A DNA stretch of 15,958 nt, from assembly GCA_003695285.1 (NCBI GenBank), contig RFIL01000255.1:1-15958 (forward strand), given 5' to 3'. Made by a program: the position numbers and the translations under genes. The stretch comes from Calditrichota bacterium. GTDB taxonomy: Bacteria > Calditrichota > Calditrichia > RBG-13-44-9 > J075. Shown piece after piece: positions 1-6,754 of the stretch. Below the pieces are notes generated by a model. The model saw only the letters and a list, made by a program, of their open reading frames with translations, did not search any database and was not told the DNA's origin. Numbering within the stretch: the first letter of the stretch is position 1; each line of letters begins with the position of its first letter.

Positions 1-1
1 C

Positions 2-589
2 GAGGTGGATCTCTGTGGACACGCAACCCTGGCCAGTGCTTATGTGTTATTTCATATCCTGAAGCACCGGGAGAAGACGATTGTTTTTCAATCACGGTCC
101 GGGGAATTAAGAGTCACCAATACCCCGGAAGGGTTGACCATGGATTTTCCCGCCCAACCTCCCAGGCCCTGCCTCCCTCCTGAGAACTTACGAAAAGCAT
201 TCTCTAAGTCCCCCTTAGAATGGCTCAAATCTGAGGATTATCTCGTCGTATTCCCGGATGAACAGGATGTTCGCGATGCCAATCCCACTCTTTCTCTGTT
301 ATCAACCCTGGAGCTTCGGGGAGTTATTATCACCGCCCCTTCCTCCCAATACGATTTTGTGTGTCGTTTTTTTGCTCCCAAATATGGAATCCCTGAAGAC
401 CCGGTTACGGGTTCAGCATTTACCCAACTCGCACCCTACTGGGCATCGCGAACCGGTCGGAAACATTTTCGGGCAAGACAGCTCTCTGCAAGAGGTGGCG
501 AAGTCATCTGTGAGATTGGCCAGGATCGGGTATTCATTACTGGTCAGGCGGTAAAATATCTGGAAGGGACAATTTTTTTAAATTTTTAA
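2..589 (+). CDS. PhzF family isomerase/epimerase, 3' part (5' end outside window)
   Basis: This is the C-terminal two thirds of a PhzF-like protein (phenazine biosynthesis PhzF / diaminopimelate-epimerase-like fold). The reading frame is open from the left edge, and the GTG at base 5 is an internal valine, not a start. The first visible residues, EVDLCGHATLA, are the family's GHATLA-type motif, whose His corresponds to the PhzF active-site His. Later comes the second signature EDPVTGSA (about residues 131-138 of the visible part), whose Asp is also an active-site position, followed by APYW. The usual family length is 260-300 residues, so roughly 65-75 are missing, including the first catalytic Glu. 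The residue after GSA, commonly His, is Phe here. Most genomic PhzF homologues are not in phenazine clusters, and no phenazine genes are visible, so the substrate is unknown. It converges on the rRNA methyltransferase gene 75 bases away. Confidence 0.88.
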   Translation, partial: EVDLCGHATLASAYVLFHILKHREKTIVFQSRSGELRVTNTPEGLTMDFPAQPPRPCLPPENLRKAFSKSPLEWLKSEDYLVVFPDEQDVRDANPTLSLLSTLELRGVIITAPSSQYDFVCRFFAPKYGIPEDPVTGSAFTQLAPYWASRTGRKHFRARQLSARGGEVICEIGQDRVFITGQAVKYLEGTIFLNF

Positions 590-664
590 CAAACGCCAAT
601 CAATATCTGAAATTTATCTCTCGGGGTTTTAAATGAGTTATCCCGAAAGGCTCGCTTCAGGAAA

Positions 665-2029
665 TCACTTTTTTTCCAACACTACCAGGCTTTCTACATG
701 AGCCGTCTGAGGAAACATATCAAATGGAAACACTTCACGGGTGTGATAGCCTTTTTCCTGAAAACGCGCCAGATCCCTTACCAGAGTTCGGGGATTACAG
801 GAAAGATAGATAATCTTTCTGGGGGAAGCGGCGGTAATGGCGTCAATGATTTGTAAACTCAAACCTTTCCGGGGAGGATCCAGGATGACTTTATCCACCG
901 AAGATGCCGTATTGGAAAATTCCTTCAGAAAATGTTCCGCATCTTCTGCAAGAAATTCGGCATTGACAATATTGTTATCCACAGCATTTTGCTGTGCCGC
1001 CTCTATAGCACCGGGATGATTATCAATCCCGACAACTTTTTTTACCAATCCGGCTACATGGAGTGCAATCACGCCCACCCCACAATAAAGGTCGAGAACA
1101 AAATCATCCGATTGAAACGATGCAATATCCACCATTCGTTCCAGAATTTTAATCATCTGCACGGAGTTTATCTGAAAAAATGTTCCCGGGTAAATCCGAA
1201 AAAAATGTTGGCCAATCTGTTCTTTGATGTAGGGTTCTCCCCAGAAAACAATATTTTCCTTTCCCAGAATCACATTTGTAGCCTGGGAATTAATATTTAA
1301 CTGAACACTATGCAGGTTTGATATTCCCATCTTTAAAGCCTGCAGCAGTTCATTCCAGTGTGGTACCTCGGAACTGGTCACCACCAATAAAATCATTAAT
1401 TCATGGGTAAACATGCCCTTTCGTACCACCACATGCCGCAATAATCCGCTCCGGGTGGTTTCATCATAGATGGGAATCTGATATTCATTAGCCCATTGCC
1501 GAACGATCCTCAACACCTGGTTCGCCTCTCGACTCTCCACGATGCACTCATCTATGGAAATCACCTCATGGGTGCCAGCACGGAACAACCCAAAAACGGC
1601 TTCACCCCGGAGGTATTGATAAGGCATCTGGGACTTATTGCGATAATGAAAGGGTTCGGGCATCCCTACCACCGGATGAATGGTAATCCCCTTCAAGGAA
1701 GGATAGGTTAACAACAATCGTTGAAGAATATTTCTTTTAAACTGGAGTTGTTCTTCATAGTCGAGATGTTGCAATTGACAACCACCGCAGTTCTCGAAAT
1801 ACTGACAGGGAGGAGTCACCCGTCGGGGAGAGGTTTCGAGTATGTTGAGAAGACGGATTCGATCATGGCGGGGGCGGTGTGGCTGGTATTCTGCCTCTAC
1901 CACTTCTCCAGGAAGGGTTTTGGGGATGTTGATTTTCATCCGCTTGTAAAACGAAACTCCGGCGCCACTTTCATTCAAGTCTTCGATTTTCAATGTCAAT
2001 AATGAGCGTTTTTTCTTTTTCTTTGCCAT
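665..2029 (-). CDS. rlmD: 23S rRNA (uracil-C5)-methyltransferase, RlmD/RumA type
   Basis: This is a SAM-dependent 5-methyluridine methyltransferase of the TrmA/RumA family, 454 residues, a normal length. A very basic start (MAKKKKKR) leads into a TRAM RNA-binding domain (about 10-65). Then come cysteines C75, C81 and C84 in the CX5CX2C arrangement and C162, which together form the [4Fe-4S] site typical of RumA. The Rossmann methyltransferase domain carries DLYCGVG (313-319) for SAM binding, DPPRKG (384-389), and the catalytic Cys411 in SCNPRTL. The C-terminal DMFPQTAHVESLVVL is also typical. The iron-sulfur cysteines favour RlmD (U1939) or RlmCD over TrmA, but the exact target uridine cannot be read from sequence alone. 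The start is the first ATG, preceded by a GGA about six bases upstream. It follows the metalloprotease gene by 104 bases on the same strand and may be read through from it. Confidence 0.93.
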   Translation of the reverse strand: MAKKKKKRSLLTLKIEDLNESGAGVSFYKRMKINIPKTLPGEVVEAEYQPHRPRHDRIRLLNILETSPRRVTPPCQYFENCGGCQLQHLDYEEQLQFKRNILQRLLLTYPSLKGITIHPVVGMPEPFHYRNKSQMPYQYLRGEAVFGLFRAGTHEVISIDECIVESREANQVLRIVRQWANEYQIPIYDETTRSGLLRHVVVRKGMFTHELMILLVVTSSEVPHWNELLQALKMGISNLHSVQLNINSQATNVILGKENIVFWGEPYIKEQIGQHFFRIYPGTFFQINSVQMIKILERMVDIASFQSDDFVLDLYCGVGVIALHVAGLVKKVVGIDNHPGAIEAAQQNAVDNNIVNAEFLAEDAEHFLKEFSNTASSVDKVILDPPRKGLSLQIIDAITAASPRKIIYLSCNPRTLVRDLARFQEKGYHTREVFPFDMFPQTAHVESLVVLEKK

Positions 2030-2133
2030 TCTTTTTCCAAAAAATATTCCTGTTCCTTGTTACTTCCACTGAGCACCACCCCTCTGGCCGATTTTTTTTC
2101 TCTTCTCTAAGGAAATTAAGGTGGGTGATTCTT

Positions 2134-3822
2134 TCACCGCACAATTAAAATTTTCCCATTGACCGATTTTTCAGGAGAAATCACCCGGTATACATACACA
2201 CCGCTGCCCACTGCATTATTCTCAAAATTCTTTAACTTCCAGAATGCCACTCGCTGCCCATCTTCCGGAGAGAGAGAAAACAGATGCACTCCACTACTGG
2301 TATAAATCTCAATCCGGGCATCCTCCGGTAAATTGGCAAAAACGATTTGATCCACCCCATCCTCCGGACGAATGATGTTGGGGTACACCAAAATCTCTTC
2401 CGTCGCCACTTGACTGCTTTTGCGAATCAACAGTTCATAAAATGTGTCTTCAAAGGCATCGGCAGACCAGCTTCCACTGAAGACAACCAGATATACCCGT
2501 AAGTCGGAAGTGGATTGTACTGGAGTAAAGGCATTCGCCGGAAATGTTTGCACATATGGCATCTGAAAAGAAAAATTTATCCCATCCCAGAATTCCGGAG
2601 ATTGATCCGGAGTTAATAAGGCACTTATTGAAGCTGGAGAAGACAAGTTAATCTGATAAAATCGAAACGAAAGTGCCGGGAGGAAACCCGACAGGGTGGT
2701 TTCATCCTGAGAGAGGCTTATCTGTTGCATGGCCGGAGAAGGGTATTGATCCCCTTCCGGGAAAAAATTGCCATTGATATATCTATCATCGGTAAAGAAC
2801 ATCCACGTTGCCAGTTCCCGCAATTCTCCATCCAGCGTACTCCCTTTCTGCTGGAGGATGGTGGAAAGTGCATCTAACGCCTTTTCCTGAGTAATCTGCT
2901 CCCACACCTCTCGGGTAATGGTTTTCCCATGCCGTTCTCCCAACATAATGTCGAATACCACTCCACCATAGATTCTCCCTGAAGCTTCTTCGGTCAGATA
3001 ACGATGCGTGTTGCTGAAAAATGCTGGAAGGTATTGATAGTAATCATTGATAGCATCCGCAACGACTTCCTCCATATATGTTGCCGAACTTTCAATAAAC
3101 CACAAATCCGGAAAATCATTTTGTTCAATCCAGATACGATATCCCAGTTGCAAAGCATGGTTAAATTCATGGGCAGCGGTCACGGCAATCGCCAGGCTAT
3201 CCCGCACAGCCCTTTTTTCCAATCCCGTTAGCCCATTTAAAAAATGAGCGTAGAGATAATCCGGCAAAAAGGAAAAATCGGTATTTATCCAGATTTCACT
3301 GGGAAAATTAAATCCCGGTAAAGAGGGGATGTCCTGTGTAGGGTCCCACCCGGTGACACCATAGGTGTTTGGAGGTACATTGTAAACCCGACCGGGATCG
3401 GCAAGATAAATGGAATAAGTGGAGCGCGGGTTTCCATTTTGATCCGGCGGCGGTTGAAATCCAAGACTATCGATTTCCACCTCCCATGCCCGGTCCAGTG
3501 AAAACGCCGCAAATTCTAAAAAATCTGGCATGCCATTGCCATTTCGATCATATGAAGGTATGGAATCATATTCACTGGTATTGTAATGAATCACAAAATG
3601 ACCGGAGGGACTGGTAATCGAATCCCATTGAACCTGAGTTTTACTCAATTTGTAGAGGCGTGATAAATTCGGTAATTCGCTTTTCTCAGATTTGAATGCC
3701 TCAATTACATAAGGTAAGCCACATTTGATGGGAGTATTGTTATCCTGCCCTCTGGAAAAAAGTGGCAGCATGCAAACCAAAGTCACCCATGTGATTAGAA
3801 TTGTTTTTGACGACCCTTTCAT
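2134..3822 (-). CDS. secreted metalloprotease-like protein (MXAN_6640-like) with FlgD/T9SS-like C-terminal domain
   Basis: This 562-residue exported protein begins with a signal peptide (basic MKGSSK, hydrophobic 8-22, probable cleavage near SRGQD). The N-terminal third contains SGHFVIHY and an acidic, calcium-loop-like DRNGNGMPD (92-100), a layout I recognise from MXAN_6640-type putative metalloproteases. The metal motif is HEFNH (218-222), a true HExxH, and FIESSATYMEE (242-252) follows with Glu244 as a possible third zinc ligand. The last about 85 residues (VYPN from 479, then short beta strands, GSGVYVYRV and a C-terminal KILIVR) resemble FlgD-Ig/type IX secretion sorting domains, suggesting export to the cell surface or medium. 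The gene starts 39 bases after der, with GAAGGT just before the ATG, so it is probably co-transcribed with der. Peptidase activity is inferred from the motif only. Confidence 0.8.
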   Translation of the reverse strand: MKGSSKTILITWVTLVCMLPLFSRGQDNNTPIKCGLPYVIEAFKSEKSELPNLSRLYKLSKTQVQWDSITSPSGHFVIHYNTSEYDSIPSYDRNGNGMPDFLEFAAFSLDRAWEVEIDSLGFQPPPDQNGNPRSTYSIYLADPGRVYNVPPNTYGVTGWDPTQDIPSLPGFNFPSEIWINTDFSFLPDYLYAHFLNGLTGLEKRAVRDSLAIAVTAAHEFNHALQLGYRIWIEQNDFPDLWFIESSATYMEEVVADAINDYYQYLPAFFSNTHRYLTEEASGRIYGGVVFDIMLGERHGKTITREVWEQITQEKALDALSTILQQKGSTLDGELRELATWMFFTDDRYINGNFFPEGDQYPSPAMQQISLSQDETTLSGFLPALSFRFYQINLSSPASISALLTPDQSPEFWDGINFSFQMPYVQTFPANAFTPVQSTSDLRVYLVVFSGSWSADAFEDTFYELLIRKSSQVATEEILVYPNIIRPEDGVDQIVFANLPEDARIEIYTSSGVHLFSLSPEDGQRVAFWKLKNFENNAVGSGVYVYRVISPEKSVNGKILIVR

Positions 3823-3861
3823 ACCTTCAACCTTTTGTTGATTAATTTTTAAAATCAGGAT

Positions 3862-5178
3862 TTAGTGCTTGGATTTAAATACCAGTGAAATAGGTGTTCC
3901 CTTAAATTCCCAGTGCTCTCGAATTTGTCGTTCCAGAAACCGACGATAGTTCTGGGGAATCAAATCCGGATGATTACCAAAAAAAGCAAACACCGGGGGA
4001 GCGGTTTTCAATTGAGTGATGTAGTTAATCTTCACTTCCTTCCCCTTCACCGCCGGTGGGCTATTTTCCTTGATGATGGGTAATAATACCCGGTTTAATT
4101 CACTGGTGGGAATATGTTTCCGATACTCCTCATATACCTCAGTTGCCAGATCCAGGAGTTTATATAACCTTTTTTTCTCCAGCACAGAGGTAAAAATTAA
4201 GGGTACATACTGATAAGCGCCGAAACGTTCCGAAATCTCTTTTTCCCATTGATGCAGGGTGTGGCTATCTTTCTCAATCAAATCCCATTTATTGAACACA
4301 ACAACGATGGGCTTTCTGGCTTCCAGGGTTTCAGAAACCACCCGCAGATCCTGACGGGTTAATCCCTGGGTTACATCAATAAAATAGAGAACGACATCAG
4401 CACGCTGGATACTTCTCATGGTTCGGAGCTGGCTATAAAATACGATATTTTCTTTAACCTTTGTACGCCGTTTTAACCCTGCCGTATCAATAAGGAGATA
4501 ATTTCTCTTTTTGAATTTAAGCGGAGTATCAATAGGATCCCGTGTAGTGCCCGGGATAGGGGTGACAATCACCCGATCTTTCCCCAGCAAGGTGTTCACA
4601 AAAGAAGATTTTCCAACATTCTCTTTACCCACAATTGCTAACTTGATAGCATCTTCAGCCTCCCTCGCTTCCCTTATCTGTTCGGTGATATGAGCCGTTA
4701 GAACATCCAGAAAATCTCCAATCCCTCTTCCCTGCACTGCCGATATCATGTGAGGATCACCCAGCCCCAGATTCAAAAATTGGTATGCTTCACTTTCCCG
4801 GCTTTCATTATCCACTTTGTTGACAATCAATAATACCGGTTTGTCGGTGCGATGCAACCGTTCAGCAATGGCCTCATCGGTCAGGGTAATCCCGGTGGTT
4901 AAATCCACCATGAAAAGCAAAATATCAGCCTCTTCAATGGCAATATCCACTTGTTCCCGGATGGCAAGATCCATTTCGTTCCGGGCATCGGGCAGATAGC
5001 CCCCGGTATCTACCAGGACAAATGATTTTCCTCCCCAGTCGGTTACCGCGTAATGACGATCCCGGGTAACTCCCGGGGTATCGTCGACAATGGCATCTCT
5101 TTTTTTGATAATCCGGTTAAAAAATGTCGATTTACCAACATTCGGTCTACCGATGATTGCTATGATGGGTAAGTTCAT
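3862..5178 (-). CDS. der: ribosome biogenesis GTPase Der (EngA), tandem G domains
   Basis: Der is an essential GTPase of 50S subunit assembly, and the 438-residue length is typical. The first G domain shows GRPNVGKS (10-17), the TPGVTRD switch I (34-40), DTGG (57-60) and NKVD (120-123). The second shows GKENVGKS (184-191), PGTTRD (209-214), DTAG (231-234) and NKWD (296-299). The C-terminal KH-like domain follows (about 350-438). Two details differ from the usual sequence: the second P-loop begins GKEN instead of the common GRPN, and the second G5 region reads TSVLEKKR rather than a typical SA-containing G5. The ATG is fixed by the P-loop at residue 10 and has GGAGG three bases upstream, inside the end of the DUF512 gene. 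The 32-base overlap with that gene indicates one transcript and possible translational coupling. Confidence 0.97.
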   Translation of the reverse strand: MNLPIIAIIGRPNVGKSTFFNRIIKKRDAIVDDTPGVTRDRHYAVTDWGGKSFVLVDTGGYLPDARNEMDLAIREQVDIAIEEADILLFMVDLTTGITLTDEAIAERLHRTDKPVLLIVNKVDNESRESEAYQFLNLGLGDPHMISAVQGRGIGDFLDVLTAHITEQIREAREAEDAIKLAIVGKENVGKSSFVNTLLGKDRVIVTPIPGTTRDPIDTPLKFKKRNYLLIDTAGLKRRTKVKENIVFYSQLRTMRSIQRADVVLYFIDVTQGLTRQDLRVVSETLEARKPIVVVFNKWDLIEKDSHTLHQWEKEISERFGAYQYVPLIFTSVLEKKRLYKLLDLATEVYEEYRKHIPTSELNRVLLPIIKENSPPAVKGKEVKINYITQLKTAPPVFAFFGNHPDLIPQNYRRFLERQIREHWEFKGTPISLVFKSKH

Positions 5179-6463
5179 CTTCCTCCACTAAATCAAATAA
5201 TTCGCTAAAACTATCCGGAAATACGACAACTCTTTTCCCCAACTTTTCTTCCAGCATGGGCACTGTCCAGTCATCAATAAACAGGCCATCGTCGTTCAGG
5301 ACACGAGGTGGCAACACAATAACCTCGCCGGTTTGCTGATGCTTTAGGGCATTATAGATATCTTCCCCTACCAATAAACCTGCCACAGTAATAGAGGGAC
5401 CATAAAAATGATTTTCCACCGGATGAAGAATAAAGCTTTTATCCGGCAATTGATTTAAAGGTTCCATAAAATAGCGTTCCAGAACTTTCGCCCCCAGCAT
5501 TCCTGTGACCAGACTAAATGTTTTAGCAGGGACATCCCGCTTCCGGAGATGGGGATATTCTTCTTCAAAACGGGTAATAAAATCCCTTGTTAATCCCACC
5601 CCATTTTCCAATTGAAAAAATCCTTCATAGTAATCACTATCCGGGAGCGATTGATCGGTTCGAATGTAAAATTCATCCGAGAGATAAACAAACGAACTAC
5701 CCAATTCCTGTTTTAGTTTTTTGCGTCGGACGTCGGTTTCGGCAATCACCTTGAGCGCATATTCTTGTGTGACCGGCTTTATCGGAAACAAATTTTTTCG
5801 GAACTGGGTTAGCCCTACCGGTACAATCGCCACGGAGCGTACCATTGGATAATACCGTTTTAAATCTTCGATGGTTCTGTCAAGATAAGGACCGTCATTC
5901 AACTCAGGACAAAGAACGATCTGACAATTCAATTCAATTCCATTGGAAGTCAGGTAATCTATCTTTTCAAACAAATGATCATCAAATTTTATTCCCAGCA
6001 TCAGCTTGCGCAACTCCGAATCCGTTACATGAACCGATATATACAGCGGGGATAGTTTTTGCTCAACAATCCTCTTCAAATCCTCTTCAGTGGCATTGGT
6101 AAGGGTGGTGTAGTGACCATACAGAAAAGAAAAACGGTAATCCTCATCCTTAAAATAGAGTGTTCTTCGTAACTTCTTGGGATTTTGAAAAACAAAGCAG
6201 AAAATACAGCTATTGCCACATTCACGCATCTCCAGGTCTTCCAGCTCGATCCCCAGATTATCATCATACTCCTTTTCAATCTCATAGAGAATCCGTTCAC
6301 CCTCGTGTTCGATTTCCAGTTCCACCTCTTCCTGGGTTATATAGTACCGATAATCCAGGGCATCCGTTATCGGGCGACCATTGATCGAAACCACATAATC
6401 TCCGATACTGATACCCAATTCTGCGGCAATGCTTTCGGGTTGTATATGAATAATTTTTACCAT
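5147..6463 (-). CDS. PDZ / radical SAM / DUF512 protein
   Basis: This 438-residue protein has the three-part layout of the family annotated as 'DUF512 domain-containing' or 'putative radical SAM enzyme, TIGR03279-like'. A PDZ-like N-terminus carries SIAAELGISIGDYVVSINGR (11-30). A cysteine cluster C82-x3-C86-x2-C89 follows (CGNSCIFCF). Next comes the conserved block from LRRTLYFKDEDYRFSF through GHYTTLTN (98-123), and a C-terminal DUF512 region with VTGMLGAKVLE, a HFYGPSITVAGLLVGEDI segment and a DDGLFIDDWT segment. The cysteine spacing is the standard radical-SAM [4Fe-4S] CX3CX2C. The substrate of the family is unknown. Its adjacency to der is a recurring arrangement in several phyla and hints at a role near ribosome assembly. 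In the family the cysteines are usually followed by F-x-D-Q, but here the sequence is FVFQ, losing the acidic residue. It is the first gene of the minus-strand block. Confidence 0.9.
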   Translation of the reverse strand: MVKIIHIQPESIAAELGISIGDYVVSINGRPITDALDYRYYITQEEVELEIEHEGERILYEIEKEYDDNLGIELEDLEMRECGNSCIFCFVFQNPKKLRRTLYFKDEDYRFSFLYGHYTTLTNATEEDLKRIVEQKLSPLYISVHVTDSELRKLMLGIKFDDHLFEKIDYLTSNGIELNCQIVLCPELNDGPYLDRTIEDLKRYYPMVRSVAIVPVGLTQFRKNLFPIKPVTQEYALKVIAETDVRRKKLKQELGSSFVYLSDEFYIRTDQSLPDSDYYEGFFQLENGVGLTRDFITRFEEEYPHLRKRDVPAKTFSLVTGMLGAKVLERYFMEPLNQLPDKSFILHPVENHFYGPSITVAGLLVGEDIYNALKHQQTGEVIVLPPRVLNDDGLFIDDWTVPMLEEKLGKRVVVFPDSFSELFDLVEEDELTHHSNHR

Positions 6464-6584
6464 TGGTTTCTTTACTTCATTTATTATTTATAAATTCAGT
6501 GTGGAAAAAGCCTTTTCTACATCATGGCAATTTTCAACCCACCTTATAATTTAATTGATAAATGTACGAATAAATACCCTTCAA

Positions 6585-6618
6585 ACCCAAACATGATATT
6601 TATAAACATCATTTGGGT
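6585..6618. repeat. imperfect inverted repeat upstream of DUF512-der block
   Basis: The arms ACCCAA (6585-6590) and TTGGGT (6613-6618) pair, then after a two-base bulge ATGAT (6593-6597) pairs with ATCAT (6608-6612), leaving a 10-base AT loop. No T-tract follows on either strand, so it is not an evident terminator. It could be an operator or a leader structure for the minus-strand operon, or chance in AT-rich sequence. Confidence 0.35.
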
Positions 6619-6703
6619 GAGATGGGTTCGACCATGCAGCAGATGGTTTTCTAGACACTAAGCGAGTGGATGTAAAAGGAGCAATAGAGGTATTAAAAAA
6701 GTG

Positions 6704-6728
6704 AAGCCACGCAACAGATGCGTGGCTT
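6704..6728 (-). terminator. rho-independent terminator of the multiheme cytochrome gene
   Basis: A perfect 9-bp stem (AAGCCACGC at 6704-6712 with GCGTGGCTT at 6720-6728) closes a 7-base loop. On the minus strand it is followed three bases later by a run of six T (6695-6700). It lies about 27 bases beyond the cytochrome stop codon and should separate this transcript from the DUF512-der operon. Confidence 0.85.
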
Positions 6729-6754
6729 TGTTCCGGTAAAGAGCAATGTGTTTA

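Larger units (their letters stand above)
6464..6754. other. intergenic region: operon leader and cytochrome 3' end
   Basis: This AT-rich 291-base gap lies between the start of the DUF512 gene and the end of the cytochrome gene, both on the minus strand. It must contain the promoter of the DUF512-der block. A TATAAAT-like string lies about 25 bases before the DUF512 ATG, but no convincing -35 partner is visible. It also holds an imperfect hairpin (6585-6618) and the cytochrome terminator (6704-6728), annotated separately. I find no coding sequence here. Confidence 0.6.

Noticed and set aside
2..589. Phenazine biosynthesis cluster suggested by the PhzF-like protein
   Set aside because: No other phenazine genes are present, and PhzF-fold proteins are common outside phenazine pathways.
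621..646. Possible TCGGG/CCCGA terminator between the PhzF-like and rlmD genes
   Set aside because: The stem is only five pairs with a 14-base or longer loop and there is no adjacent T-tract, so it is too weak to annotate.
2107..2140. GGTGA/TCACC dyad at the end of the metalloprotease gene
   Set aside because: The 5-bp stem is followed on the minus strand by an A-rich, not T-rich, sequence, and it partly overlaps the stop codon, so it is not a terminator.
6623..6640. GGGTTCGACC resembling a tRNA T-loop
   Set aside because: No acceptor, D or anticodon arms can be drawn around it and the flanking bases form only a 4-bp dyad, so there is no tRNA gene or clear fragment.
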